Origin: Copromyces sp. CBS 386.78
Lineage: Eukaryota; Ascomycota; Sordariomycetes; Sordariales; Sordariaceae
Length of the DNA stretch: 64,000 bases
NCBI GenBank assembly: GCA_030685235.1
Contig: MU839255.1
Coordinates: 1-64,000, forward strand
Direction: 5' to 3'
Position 1 is the first letter of the stretch. Every line of letters begins with the position of its first letter. The notes under the pieces are model-generated. The model saw nothing but the letters and a program-made list of their open reading frames with translations, was not told the DNA's origin and searched no databases. Below are positions 11,606 through 25,958 of this stretch, one piece after another. The position numbers and the translations under genes were made by a program.

Positions 11606-14399
11606 CTACCTCTCTATAAAAGAAATTTATAGAGCTTCAAACAATTTATTTAATATATATATATAAAATAATAGAATTTTATTTCAATCCCCGTCTTCCA
11701 ACTCCTCGATCCATAATTAAACGCCTACGATCCGCGATTAAGCAGCTACATTATCGTTATTTCCCTACTAATAAATTCTAACCTCCAATTATACTTCTAC
11801 ATTCCTTATCAAGGGCCGCTTTCCCTACCAAACTTCCGCTACCCTCCTAAACACCTTACAAAAGAACTCATCCATTTTCCTTAAATCCTCCTCGGATAAG
11901 GGCTCAAACTCCCGGCTTACTACTTCAATCGTAAGCTCCCGTATATCGGTCATAATTGTCCATACCTCACGGCCAATTGTAATAACTACTACGGCGGCAT
12001 TAATTTACTCCTTTAAGTCGGCAATACGCTTAGAACGTCTCAAGGACGGGGCTAAGGACGCCGTATAGCGTATTTAAAGTACAGGCGACGCCGTATAGCG
12101 TATTTAAAGTACTTAGGCCAGTACTAGGGCCCTTTACTTCGGGACTAAAGTCCGCTCTTAAAGTATAATTTTAATTTCTAGCTAGTTTTAAACCGCTAGT
12201 AGGATAGGGGTATCTAAATAATCGTAATAAAACGTAATAATAGAATCCCTTATTCCCTTAACGTTATCGAAGGGTTTATCGGTAGGGTTATAATATTTTT
12301 ACTTTATAATATAGAACTAATAATAATTACCTCCTCGTTAGAAATAATTTAAAAGTTTGTTAAATTCCTATTCCATTACTTCCTTATAATTATTTATTCT
12401 AATTATAACTCTACCTTTATTAATTTATATATCGCCTTATAAATCGGCTTAATTAAAGAGGCCTTTATAATAAAGTTTTATTATAAAAACGTAGAATATT
12501 AACGAATATTTTATATTAATGGGTAAATTTAATTTAATATTATAAAATCGTACCTAATTTATTTTAAAAGGGCCTTCCTATCGTAAATATAATTTATTAT
12601 ATAACTTACCGTTATTAAAATTAATTATATTAAATAAAACGAAATTACTAATACAATATTTCAGTATATTAGACCGATTCTCGTTAGCATTAACTTCGTA
12701 CCAATCCTATACCTTCTTCGTAAAAGTACGGACGTAGTCTTAAATAGCTTCGAAACGAGCGAACAATTCGCTAACCTTTAAGTACTCTTTTTATTATATT
12801 AGTAAGAAACTTTTTAATAATATAACCGCTATAAATTCGATACTTATATAGGGGTAAAAACTATAGTTAATAAAAAAGGGGGTTACGCCCGTAATTAATA
12901 ATATTATATTATTTCTTACAAATTCCATTAGTAGTAGCTATTATACCTAATCTATTTATACTTAATTAACGAAAATACGTAAATATTATTCTATTTTTAC
13001 ATTAATACGTTCTATTTGAACGTTAATTTATAAGTAGAAAGCGGAACTTAATAATTTCTTTATAATTAAACGTTTATAAATCGTAAATTAAAATAAAAAT
13101 ATAAATTAAATACCGCGGTTAGAAACAACGGTATTAAATAGATTGTAAAAGGTATAAATACAGTTAATAAAACAGTCCGCTAATTCTTCTACTTCTATAA
13201 TAACGGTCGGGATATAGTAATATATTTTTATTAAACAGTCTACGACAATAATAATATATTTAAATTTCTAATTTAAATAAAAGTTTTCCAGTAAAGAAGA
13301 AACGTAATCGACCGATATATTAGTCTATAATACGTAAGCCATTAATATAAATTTAAAGTAATTTACTTTAATTTATCGTAATACCTTTATTTTAAAATAT
13401 ATTAAATATTTTTTATAATAAGCCCTAATAGCCTCCGCTATACTTAATTAGTATTAATATTCGTTTATTTATATTTATATTTTATCCCTTCCTAAATAGC
13501 CGATTATTAATAACGAATAAACGTAATAAATTAATAATAAATAGGTAGCAGTATTATTAAGGTCGATAAATACCCTCCTTTTATAGTAAACTTTACTTCC
13601 CGCTATAAAATATTCGGCGAAAACAATTTTAAATTTCTTTTTAATATAGGGGCGCTATTTAATACAATTTAGGTCCTTTAAACAATTAATAGCTTTTTAT
13701 ATTAAGGTTAATTAATTATAATTTTCGTTAATAATATTATTAATTAATTTATCCGGCTCTTCTAAAGTATTTAACAATAATATAAATATTTCTTCATTAA
13801 AATCGAGGTCGCTAGTAACTATAATTAATAGGGTAAAGTAACCCTCCTTAAAACGGGTAGAGTCGATAAATTTACAGTTTTTTACCTTTAAACGATAATT
13901 ATTTATATTTAGAAGTATATCTTCTAGTTTTTTATTTAGTATATTGGAGTAAAGATTTTATAATTTTAATATATAGAGGATCGAAAAATTAAATTATAAT
14001 AGAAATTATAATTACCATATATAGCGGGGTATAAACTATTTATTTATTATAAAAATCTTTAAATTCTTATAATCCGTAATAATATTAAAGGGTTATTAAG
14101 CGCCTTCCAATTTTAAGCGCTACTCTTTTAAAGCTTTAACAATAATAAAGAATTCTTTATTATAAATATTATAATTATACTCCGCTATTGAATACCGTAC
14201 TAAAAAGTACGCAATTAAGTAAAGTTCACTATTATTTCCATATTAAGAAAGGGTACCTCTAGAAACCTAATTCGAAATATCGGTCTTAACGACTATCTTC
14301 TTAAACTAATTATAAATCCGTAAAATTAATCCGCTAGTAAACGTAACCTTTAGGGTTTTAAAAGCGGATTATTATACTATAATCTATAATTATTCCGCG

Positions 14400-15300
14400 T
14401 CCTTTTTTATAAGGTCGTATAATAGTACCACTATTATTAAAAAACCTTTAATAAAACGACGATAGAAATTGGTAAATCTTAAAAAACTTTATAAAAACTT
14501 CTTTAATATTGGGGGTTGCTAGTTTATAATAACTTTGACCTTTATTAAATCTATTTCGATACTACCGGGTATAATAATTAATTTAAAATATTTGGTTTTT
14601 TTAGTATAAAATTCGTACTTATCGATATTAATTTATAGGCTAGCCTTTTCTAAGTAGGTAAGAATATTATTTATATATTTCTAATACTTTTCCTCGTTAT
14701 TCGAAAAAATGAGGATATTATTTAAATAAGCGGTTATATAAATATTTAGGATATTATATAAGATATCATTAACGTAATTTTAAAATATATTAAATATTTT
14801 TTATAGGCTGAATAGATAGATTAATAATTTAAATAAATTAAAGTAGGTAATAAACGCTATTAATTATTCGTATCCTTCCGCAATACGAATACAATTAAAA
14901 GCGGCGATAATATTTAATTTAGTAAAAATTTTTACTTTATAAATAGCGTTAAGGGTTTCTTTAATTAAAGGGAACGGGTAACGGCTTTTAAAAATAATAT
15001 TATTAATCCTCCTATAATTTATATAAATTCTAATACCTCCACTTAGCTTCTATATTAATAAAATTTAAGAAACGGCTTCTAATTACGAGGGATAAATAAA
15101 CCTATTACAGAAATTCTCGTCGATCTACTTTTTAATAACGTTTAATTCGTCGGGGTTAAACGCCCTTAATTTCGTATAAGGCGTTTATTCTCCCGGGTAA
15201 AGCTCAATCTTAAAATTATAAGAGCGGTAGAGGGGTAAGACCGTTACATTACAAGGTTTAAAAATATTAAAATAATTCTAATATTATTTAGGAAATTTTT
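14400..15300 (-). pseudogene. Outer gypsy reverse transcriptase/RNase H start (RIP relic)
   Basis: Minus-strand translation shows the gypsy RT series: a LYPGE...PYTKLRAF lead-in (about 15,190), QKLSGGIRIYINYRR (about 15,030), a degraded TKLDIIAAFN block (about 14,910), and the catalytic motif read as AYLNNILIFS (about 14,705-14,740), in which both Asp residues have become Asn by G-to-A. The spacing is normal, but several Trp and Gln codons are now stops. Confidence 0.75.
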
Positions 15301-16199
15301 CTTTAATCTAGGCGTCGGTTTTAAATAATTTATCAGCCTTTTTATAAAATTTAGCCACGTCTTCCTCTATAATATTAGCGGCGAATCTAATAGCTTCGTA
15401 ATATTTAAAATCCTCGTTTACATTACCGTTAAAATAAATATATTTAACGATCTTTATTACTCGGATAGCAATTTTAAATCCTTTACTAGCATAAGCGTTA
15501 ATTTATAAATAATAACATTTACTTAATAATTTCTTATATTTAGCGCCGTTACCGTCCTAAATCTCTTATTCTATTTCTAGGGTAAAGTTCGCCAAACCGT
15601 TAAATATATTATAATTATAATTATAATCATATTTAATTCCTATCCTTACCCTTTTATTAACGACGCCTTTATTATTTTTATATTCCTTAAATTCTAAAGC
15701 GCCCCCCTCTACCTCTTTAGCCCAAACTTCCTCCTCCGCCTTAGCCTCTTCTAAAATCTTATAGAACTTTACGTACAAAATATAGAATACCTATAAATAA
15801 TACTTCTCGTATAATTAATTAAAGTTAACGGCCGTTATATCCTTAATATTTATAAGGTTAATTAATTCGTTCGAAAAATATATCTTACGTATTATAACGT
15901 AGTAGTAAGGGTCGGATCTTCGCTAGCCGGCCACAATACGGTAAATAATAAGCTTAATCCGCTTAAGAGCTTCGGTAACAATATCCGCAATTAGGACGGG
16001 ATTTAGGGTATTAGGGTTTATAGCTAAGGTACTAGAAGGTTCGCTTTTAATAGCGTTAGAAATTAAATCCGCAATTAAGGCGTTAGAGTAATCTATTTCA
16101 ACTATACCTTATACAATCTTATAATAACGTATATAAATATATTTCTAGACTTTAAACGCGTACTATAAGGAGGGCGGAAGGTTAGCAGGAAGGTAGCGG

Positions 16200-16512
16200 T
16201 CTACATATTAGTTAGTAAAGGTGACGGTACCGTCTAGCTATAATATTGTAGGGTTATAAAGCTTGAGCTACAGCATACCTAAAATGACAGGATGGTTGTC
16301 GGCTAGGTTGTAAGCTAGTATAGCGATTGTCTTTATATAGTAGCCAATCCGTAGCTAGACTTTATAGTAATAGGTAATAAGGTTTTTAAATATACTATCT
16401 GCTAGGTATAAGGCCTTTGGTTTAGGGAGCTTCAATAGTAGGATAGTATAGCGGGCGGTAAAACCGCGATTAATAAAAGCGAGAGCGGAGTATCCGTTGT
16501 TAACTAGAGCGG
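16200..16512 (-). pseudogene. Outer gypsy protease region, cut by the inner insertion
   Basis: This is one of the least damaged stretches. The minus strand reads ALVNNGYSALAFINRGF, which resembles a retropepsin D-x-G loop with D changed to N, and later ADNHPVILGML, the C-terminal core motif of LTR-element proteases. The inner gypsy element sits immediately upstream of the ALVNNG block, so it separates gag from the protease and pol. Confidence 0.65.
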
Positions 16513-16767
16513 TATCACGGGGCGAGATGGCACTGTAGGGAGTATAATAAGATATACGTTGTTGTATAAGGAGAAAGGAAGAAAGAAAGGAAGTGTGCGC
16601 AGAGGTCTGGCTATATATAGGTAAGAACCCTATAGACCAGACCGTACGCGGGCACGTAAGGCTACACGTAACGATAATATGTACGTAGCTAGAGCTCTAG
16701 GCTCTAGCCGGTATAGTATATATACGATTAATATAGTATAGCACATTACAGGTCTAACTTTATAATA
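16513..16767 (-). repeat. 3' LTR of inner gypsy element
   Basis: This 255-bp repeat begins TATCACGGGG (from TGTCACGGGG) and ends in TAATA (from TAACA). It pairs with 23,702-23,956, and every difference I saw is a C/T or G/A transition. It shares blocks such as GATATACGT.GTTGTA with the LTRs of the outer element, so the two are related families. Confidence 0.9.
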
Positions 16768-19349
16768 CTATCCCTCCTTAAAAGAAGCTCAAAGAGTTGA
16801 AAAATCTATATATATAATAGATTTAAAACCCTTTACATCGCTTCCTATCCTCATAAACATCCATTAACTTCCGAAACACCCTCCTAAACGCGAAATATAA
16901 ACCTTCCTCTATATCCTTCTACATTCTATCTTCTATAGCGGCGGCCGTCTCTTACCGTACTAAGTAGCTAGAGCAGCGCTATAATAATTTAAGGGCTACC
17001 GGAACTAACGTTATCGTTAGTACTAAAGTATCGGCAGCGAAGCGTTTAAAAACCCTCTAGACCTCTAGGGGCACTAATTTATCCGGGTATTCGTAGTAGA
17101 ATTACTAAAAATAATACTTATAGTCGATAACGTTACTAACGGGTTCCTAAGTAGGATTACTAATCTTCTATTTAACCTCGTATTTCTAATACTTATTATT
17201 ACCTATCTACTAACAATCCGTAAAATATTCGAATACTTATTCTTCGTACTCCTTCTAACTATCGGTCCGTATTATAACCCTACCTTCGTTAATTTAAACG
17301 TCTATCGTAGTAGGCTAGCCTAAAAAGCCCTAACCGGACTATAATTGTACTATAGAAATATAGAAAACTAGTAAACACTTTATATTAAAGGGTAGGGCAA
17401 AATAAACCGTATACGATTCGGCGCGGACAACTTTAAAAAGCCCTTCCTAACAGGGATATAATTTCGCGTACAGACGTCTATTAACGAAATTAACCGTATT
17501 AAAGAGAATTATATTACCAGTATAATATTTAATAGAATTAATTCGCTTCTTATTAATATTATCTTTATACCGTTCCTATATATAACGAAATTACTAAATA
17601 ACGAAATCTTAAATCTATTAGAAACGGTCCGCTAATTCGTTAACTTTATAGTATTTTTTAAGCTAAATTAAAGAAAAATTTAATAGTAGCAGGGTACGGG
17701 GCTCTGTACTTATATAAAAATAATATCTATAATTAGCGAAGAAAGGAAAAATATTTATCGACGAAGAAATAATATTATTATTAACGAACTCCGCTAATAG
17801 TAGCCACTTTACCTAATTTATTTATATTTAATTAATATAAATTTTCAAAAATTATTCTATTTCTACATTAATACGCTCAATTTAAACATTCGTTTAAAAG
17901 TAAAAAACGGAAATAAGTTTGCAAATTACAGATAACCGTTTATAAAAGGTAAATTAAAATTGTAAAACAAATTAAATACTTCTATTAGAAAATATACTAT
18001 TTAAAAAGCCGTAAATCGAATAAATATAATTAATAAACTAATCTACTAATTCTTCTACTTCTAAAATCACTATTAAAATATAATACCGTATCTTAGTAAA
18101 TTGGTCAATAATAATAATAACATATTTAAAAGTCTAGCCTAAATAAGTATTTAGTAGTAATAATATAATATAATTAATTAAAATATCGGTCTACAGCGTA
18201 AGAGCGACTATAACCAATTTAAAATAACCAGCTAAACCTCTCTTTAAAGACTTAATTTTTGCGTAAAGTAAATAACCCTTATAAAAAAAGCATACGTTAT
18301 TATATATCCCTTCCTAATAGAAATCGTATTATAAAAACTCGTATATAACGTTATAGTTTAAATAACCGGCGCCCGGGGAATTATACTAACGATTAATAAG
18401 CTAAAATTAGAGATTTTTATTGTAGGGATTAATAATAATTTAGTCGCACTATTTTATAATACCGTTAACGATATAATATTCCGAAAAGGCCTTATAAAAA
18501 ACCTTTTTAATAATAGCGGGCTATTAACGGGCTCCGCTAATAAAGGAGGAAACTAATTTTTATAAGAAAATAGAAATCTTGTAATTAATATAAATAAAAT
18601 CGTTAGTTAATTAAATATTAAAGTCGTTAAGCTCTAATAAGCAAAGCGAAAAACCCGCCGCTAAATTATCTAATTCGAAATAACTATCTTCGAATTAAAA
18701 TAGATTTAATAATACCCGCTTACAAACAGTCAAATAATTATCTTCCTTACTGTTAAAACGGTTATTAGGCTTATAATTTAGGATATTTAGGTAAAAATTC
18801 TTAAAACCCAATATATATTTAATTAAAAAATTAAATTAAAATAAGAATTAAAACTAATATATATACCGCTAAATTCACTACTTATTAATCGTAAATATTT
18901 AAAAGTTCTTATAGTCCGTAAAAATATTAAACGGCTATTAAACTCCTTCTAATTCCAGCCTCTACTCTTCTAATACTTTAATAATTACAAATAACTCTTT
19001 ATTATATATATCGTAATTATATTCTTAGAAACTATATTTAGTTAAAAAGTAAGTAATAAAGTAAAGAATACTATTATTTCTATATTAGGAAAGGATATTA
19101 CCCGTAGCCTAATTAGAAGCGTCTATCTTAATTATAATCTTCTTAGTCCAATTATAAATTTTAAATACGAATCCGCTAATAAATATACGCTTAAAAACTT
19201 CGAAAACAATTTAATAACAATTATCCTAAAATTATCCGGCGTCCTTCTTCGTAAATTCGTAAAATAAAATAACTATTATTAAAAAATCTTTTATAAATTA
19301 TCGGTAAAAATTTATAAAACCTAAAAAAAATTATAGGGACTTCTTTAAT

Positions 19350-20050
19350 TCTAATATTTATTAATCCGTAATAATTTTAACCTTTTTTAAATCTATTTTG
19401 ATACTTCTAAATATAATAATTAAACTTAAATATTTTATTCTTATTATATAAAATTCGTACTTATTAATATTAACGTTAAAGCCTACTTTTACTAACTTAT
19501 CGAAAACGTTATTAACGTACTATTTATAATCTTTAATATTATCGGAATAAATAAAAATATTATTAAAGTAAATAATTGTATAAACGTCGAAAATATTATA
19601 TAAAATATTATTAATATAATTCTAAAATATACTTAGGGCGCCTTATAAATTAAAAAGAATAATTAAAAATTTAAATAAATTAAACCAGGTTATAAAAACG
19701 GTAAACTACTTATATCCTTATTTAATATAAATATAATTAAAAGTAATAATTACGTCGAACTTTATAAAAGTTTTAACGTAGTAAATTATATTAAAAGTTT
19801 CTTTAATAAGCGGGAAGGGATAATAGGACTTAAAAATAATATTATTAACGTTATAATAATTAATATAAACGTAGACTCCGCCTCCTAATTTCTTAATAAA
19901 GAATAGAAATATTAAAACCTTTAATTATAAAAGCCTAATAAATTTCTTTAAAATATATTATCGACCTATTTTTTAATAATACTAAATTTATTAAAATTAA
20001 ACGTACGCCCGCGGGAAGCGGGAGGGGTTATTCCCGGACGGAATTCAATT
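19350..20050 (-). pseudogene. Inner gypsy reverse transcriptase (RIP relic)
   Basis: The minus strand gives NYINNILYNIFDVYT followed by YFNNIFIYS at about 19,545-19,620. This is the gypsy NYVNDIL...YLDDILIYS signature after G-to-A changes of the catalytic Asp codons. It resembles the outer element's RT, and stop codons interrupt the frame. Confidence 0.7.
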
Positions 20051-21899
20051 TTCAAATTATATACCCTATAGGGAAGAAGAATATCCGTTCCCTTTTACAA
20101 AAAAATTTATATATAATACTAATATTATCGAAGGAATTTAATTTAAATTTCTACAATTATTTTAAAAAATTTATTAACTTTTTTATAGAATTTAACCGCA
20201 TCCTTAAACATAATTTTATAAATAATAATACCATTTACTACAAAATACTTATTAATTACTTCTTCGCAATAAGGAAAATCGTCGTTAATACTATTAATTT
20301 TAATAAAATTAGAAATTTTTATAGCCTTTAAAACGGCTTTATTTCCCTTCCTTACTAAAGTATCAATCCAATAATAATACTTACTACCGAAAAAGTACTT
20401 AAAACGCTAGCCTTTACCCAATAATACTTCTACTACTATATCTAATATAAAATTATCGCTTATACTCTAGGGGTCTAAAATCCGTCCTTCCTTTTTTAAT
20501 TTTTTATTTTCCTTAATTAATTTATAAATATCTTCGTCTAAATTAGCCCGAATCGTATAGATAATCGGGAACTTATAAATCTCCGCTAATTAATTAAAAA
20601 TAACGGCGGGGAATTCTTTAATATTATTAAAATTAATAAGATTAGCCGGGATATTATAGAGCCGAACCGGAATATAATAGTCTACTATAGAAGTCCTTAT
20701 ACCGCCGGCCCAATGGTAAAACGCCGGGCAGGGTACTAAAAGAAATACTGGAGGCAATATTAATAATATAATTATACTACTGCCTTTTACTTTCTTGAAT
20801 AGAATAATACCTAATCGATTAATAACCCTATATTTAAAATAATAGAATTATTAACGAGCAGTTCATTTAATTATAATAAAAATTAATAGTCATTTAACGG
20901 CTTCTACTTCTCTCTAATTAAATTCGCCTTCGTCCTTTACGTCCTCTACCAACGGGCTCTAATACGAATATTAAATTAGTAGTCGTAGAATTGTAAAATA
21001 GCAGTTCGAAAGCGGCGTAATATAATTTAAAGCCCCGAATAGGAAATAGCCGTATTATTTATAAGCGGAGCTAAACCGAAGAAAATTATTAAGCCAATTA
21101 ATATTTAAAATATAATAAACGAATTATAAATAATTTAAAATAATAGGGTTATCTTCAGCTAAATTGTAAATTAATAAATTAATAACTTCGTAGTAGATTC
21201 CTACTTATATTATAAATTTAGAGAAGTAAATAATACTACTCTTAGCTTAATTATTAGCGAAGTATAATAATTTAAAAATAGTGAGCGGAAGAAAAGGGAG
21301 ACGGTAACGGTAAACGAAACGACGATTAATAAAATTAAGGGCAATATATCCGCTATTAACGAAAATAGTATAATATAATTTATATAGTCTGTAAAATAAA
21401 TAAATAAAAAGATTTAATAAATTTAAATATTTATAACAGCTATTTACTAAAATCTATTTATTTTAATAATATTTAACTATATAAGAATAGTCCTATTATC
21501 TCCTCTATATTTATTAAATTTATATTTCTAAACGCGATTTAACTAGGAGGCTATATATTTCCCTAGCCCGAAATCGAATTATTTTCGTTACCTATAACCG
21601 GGCTAATAAAGCCGGGCTAATAGGCGGAAACGGGGTTATAATAACTAAGAGCCGGAATACCGGAAATTAAAACTCTTATACTTATATTAAAATTTATAAT
21701 ATTAACGTAATATCTGCCGCCATAATTAAAGCGCTACTATCTATAGTTATACTAGCCTTAGGCGGGCTATTACTAATTATTACTATTATTATTACCGCCG
21801 CTATTATTATTACTACTATTATTATTACGGCTGCTGTTACCTCTATTATTAGAAGTACCATTATTATTACCGCTATTATTACAATTATTACCACTATTG

Positions 21900-22030
21900 C
21901 CAATATTACCAACGTTACCGCCGCGGCCTCTATTGCAATTATTACGGAATTTGACCTCTTTTTTAAAATTAACCCGGGCGCAATAATCAATAGAATAATA
22001 GCCGGGCTTTCTGTAGCGGGTATAAATACC
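21900..22030 (-). pseudogene. Inner gypsy Gag zinc-knuckle relic
   Basis: The minus strand reads RYRKPGYYSIDYCA at about 21,977-22,020. This is what a CX2CX4HX4C nucleic-acid-binding knuckle becomes when Cys and His codons turn to Tyr or Arg. A Gly/Asn-repeat region follows (about 21,780-21,930). Position and orientation fit the end of gag. Confidence 0.6.
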
Positions 22031-23701
22031 TATTTTTATACAATATTTAAAAATACTAATTTCGATTATACGAAATATTTAGATATCCGTTTTAATTATA
22101 GCGTTAAAATCTATTACGTCGCCGCCTTAATTAATAGTCGCCTCGGTCGTAAAAGTACGACCGGCAGGAGCGGAGGCATTAATTGTATTAATTTTATAAA
22201 ATAAATTAATCTACTTTTCGCACTAATCTTTATTTTCTAATACTTTAACGAAGTTACGAACGGCTTTAAATTATTCGTTAAATTTATTGTTAGTAGGCTA
22301 AAGACGTTAATAGGAAAAGGCGAAGCGAATATAATTATTAATCTTCTAACGGAAGTAATAAATTTTTATACCGTTATCGAATTTATATTTATCAACGAAT
22401 ATAACGAACTTTTCCTTAAAGTCGGTCTATTTTATACTTTTAAATATTTTAAAATCTTCGAAAGTATAGCGGGATTTTATAATAATATTAATATTATTAT
22501 ATTTCCTATCTAATTTATTAATTAATTCGAAGGTTATAGCCTACTTATAAAATTCGCCGAAGATAACTTTATTCAATTTAATTTTAATAGCCTCGAATGG
22601 AACGCCTTCGATAAAACGGGCAATAAAGGAAAATTTAGAATACTCGTCGGCAAATATTTTAAATTTATTTACTTAAATGAATTTTATATATATATACCAA
22701 ATATAATATTTAATAGTACGTTCGATTGACAATCCTTTATTATTAAAAGTGGGAATAATTATAATATATAATACCGACCTATAACTATTACCATTCTTAC
22801 TGGTATTTATTATATTATCGTCGTCGCCGGAATCGCTAAATACGTTAAAAAGTAAAGGGGTTAAACTAAAGGATAGGGGGGGGGCTAGGCTATTCTTTAA
22901 AAACCGAATACGAAGGTCGAAAAAAATCTTTTAATAATAATCCTTTTAGAATTAGAAAGCGGCCGCAAATACTATATAGAAATCGCTAAACTCCTTCTTA
23001 AAAGCGGCAATCTATTTATAGAACGATTTAATTTAATTTTAATAATCCTTTATATTAGCCTAAACGGCGAACAAATATTAAGTACGGATAATCATAATAT
23101 TATTTTCTTTATAAGCGATCTCGTAATTAAAATTTCTAATACGAATATATAAATAAACGACTTTTTTTTTAACTATAATAAAATCTTCTTCGAAATCGCG
23201 AACGTTAACCTTAATTATAACTATATTATTATAGAATAAGCGATAAAAAGCGGAGAAAAAGGTTTAAAAAACGGAAAGGTTAACGAAATTATACGCTTAA
23301 AAAATAGGGATTAAGACTTCAATCGCTTAATAATAGAAGCCCTCGAACGCTTAAATAAAAACCGTTAAATCGTCTTAATATTCTAAGCTAATAGCTACTA
23401 CAATAGCGCTAATAATTATAATAGCGATAAAGTTATCGGTTACGGGCTAGGTTTAGGGAGCAATAGAATTGGATATTAATCGTTAAATTAAATATACTTT
23501 AATAAGTATAAGGGAGAGAGAGTGCGAGCGATCTTAATAATATTCGTTTTAGTATTTTATTTAGTTTAATAACTAAATTCGTAATTCGAAGTCGGGAACG
23601 CGCAGGGTCGAATCTTAATTATTAATTACCGCGATTAAAATACGAATAATCTTCTTTTTATTAAATAGGCGCGCGTAGTGTAATAGTTAAATATAATAAA
23701 T

Positions 23702-23956
23702 TATTATAGGGCGAAATAGCACTGTAGAGGGTATAATAAGATATACGTTATTATATAAAGAGAAAGGAGGAGAGAAAGGAAGTGTACGCAGAAGTCTAGC
23801 TATATATAGGTAAGAACCCTATAGACCAGACCGTACGCGGGCACGTGAGGCTATACGTGACGATAATATATACGTAGCCAGAGCTCTAAGCTCTAGCCGG
23901 CACAGCACACATGCAGTCAATATAACACAGCATATTATAGGTCTAACCTTGTAATA
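23702..23956 (-). repeat. 5' LTR of inner gypsy element
   Basis: Partner of 16,513-16,767 with identical length and no gaps. The bases after it (23,957-23,961, AGCGG) repeat those before the other LTR. The element's transcript would start here on the minus strand. Confidence 0.9.
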
Positions 23957-23961
23957 AGCGG
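23957..23961. repeat. Target-site duplication AGCGG, right copy (inner gypsy)
   Basis: Matches 16,508-16,512 exactly. Removing one copy together with the inner element restores continuity of the outer element. Confidence 0.85.
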
Positions 23962-25958
23962 CGTACTTGCTACATTAATTACGCGGTCTATAGATAATTT
24001 GAATAGAAAGGAGGATAGAATTATTATTATAGCTATTTAAGTTTGAATTCTTAAATTAAACTACTTTTAAGTCTACTAGATTATCTACTTCCTCCTCTAT
24101 TATTATAGACGACGGCCTCTCTAAGCGACTTAATAGAGAAGCGGTATATTTCCCGCGCTATATTCTACAAGCTAGGCGGGAACTAGAGTAAGGAGTATAG
24201 CGGGAGCGGCGGGCTTACTAATAGCGACAACGTTAACGCGAGCGCTATTATTACCATTATTACCATAGCCAGTCTAACTTATAACGGGTCTACTACAGTT
24301 ATTATTACCTCTTCTAGCGCAACGGTTACAACGTTCGCACTCCTTTTACTTCTTAAAGATACCAATATTAATATTATTACAATATTCGTAAACGTAATAA
24401 CTAATCTAAGCGCAACGCTTATAAAGTCCGTTCTTCATACAATAATCAATAACCGCTTTATCAATTATACAGAATAATTAAACGTTAACAACGTTTATAA
24501 TATCGAAATCTATAATAATACTACCTTAATTAACAATACGCTCGGGGGCGGCGGTATTACTAATACTAGTAGCGCCGTTCTTAAAGTAAATATTAGTCTT
24601 ATTACACTAATTACACTCCTCTAAATTAATAGCGAACTTCCAATAAAGGGTAAACTAACCGTTAAAATCGTTATAAACTAGGGTATTTTATTAATAGGCA
24701 ATAATATCGCGGATTTTATTCGTAACCTTTATTTTTAAATAATAGGTCTTTATAACTTCGTTAAAATCGTATTTATTAATAATAATAATAAACTTATCTT
24801 CAAAATTAAATTATTTTATACCTTTAATTATCTTTAATAATTTAAAATTGCAACGTATTTCGAAGGTAAAGTTTATACAATTATATTTAGTACTAAAATA
24901 AATAAATAAAGCCTCCGCACTTTCCTACTTCTACTAAATCAAGTCCTCTTCTTTAATAATAAATATTATATACAGCGATAAAGTTCTAAAAGCATTACTT
25001 CTAAAATACGAAAAGATCTACACAAATTTATAATATTCGTCCTAATTAAACTACTAAATATTTTAAAACTAATACAATTAAATTTTATTACACTAATCCT
25101 AAAAAACTTTAATACATTTAATAATAGAAGCATCTTTACTAATATAAACGGCGAGGTCCTTATTCGTACGGGTTTTTAAAATAATTATAGTAATTTCGTC
25201 GTTAAAATCGGAAGTAGGGATAGAGGCGGGCGGAGTGACTTTATCGCAAACGGCTTTTTTAAAAGCCTTAATTTAAGTCTTAACAATCTTTTTAAATTTA
25301 ATATTAATTTCGTTAATTATAACGAAATTATTACAGAACTATTAAACCTCCTATTAAAGGTTAGCGAACTCCTATTAAAGGTTAATAACAATACTTTCTT
25401 AATTAGCAATCTACTAGTAAGCGGCCTCGAAGGAATCCTAAACGGCGCTAACGAACGTATTAATTTAAACTAAGTCCATATAAATTAATTAAACGAGAAT
25501 AGTAATAACGTAAAGAAAAATAATATATTAAACGAATTTAAAAGCAATATTAAAAACTTCTTCTACAATTAAATTACTTAAGTATTAGAGAGCAACACCG
25601 TTAAAGGTTTCTATAACGTTTTTAAAAAATTATTCGTATTTAAAACCGACGATAGCGTTAATCATAGAAATAGCGACGTTAAAATTAATAATAAGGGCCG
25701 CTATTTAAATAGGCGTTACTTACTACTTTATAACGTAAATACTTATTACCTTATAGCATAAATAATATCTATTAACTACCTTATAATAACGAAAAAGAAG
25801 TCTATCACAATACGACGAAAGGAGTATATCGCAATACGATAAAAGAGAAGTATATCGCGGTACAACGAAATCGCAAGCTCGTCGGAAATACTTATAACGG
25901 CGGCGATAAACTTATCTTAAGGTATACGCGCGCAACATAATAGTAAAGTACAATTAAC

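Larger units (their letters stand above)
16513..23956 (-). mobile_element. Inner gypsy LTR retrotransposon, nested and RIP-mutated
   Basis: A complete-length element of 7,444 bp with 255-bp LTRs and a perfect 5-bp target duplication AGCGG (16,508-16,512 and 23,957-23,961). It reads on the minus strand. A gag zinc-knuckle relic lies near 21,980-22,020, an RT catalytic motif near 19,545-19,575, and a purine tract (AAGGAGGGATAG) abuts the low-coordinate LTR. RT lying between gag and the integrase side marks it as gypsy rather than copia. It is younger than the outer element it interrupts. It is saturated with stops and not functional. Confidence 0.92.

Noticed and set aside
15566..15778. 70-codon minus-strand frame inside the outer gypsy
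   Set aside because: It is a surviving open fragment of the degraded gag-pol frame, not an independent gene.
21694..21990. 98-codon Ile/Val-rich minus-strand frame
   Set aside because: It lies across Asn/Gly-repeat codons of a RIP-mutated gag region. AT-rich triplet repeats produce long stop-free Ile/Val runs, and no real protein is expected.
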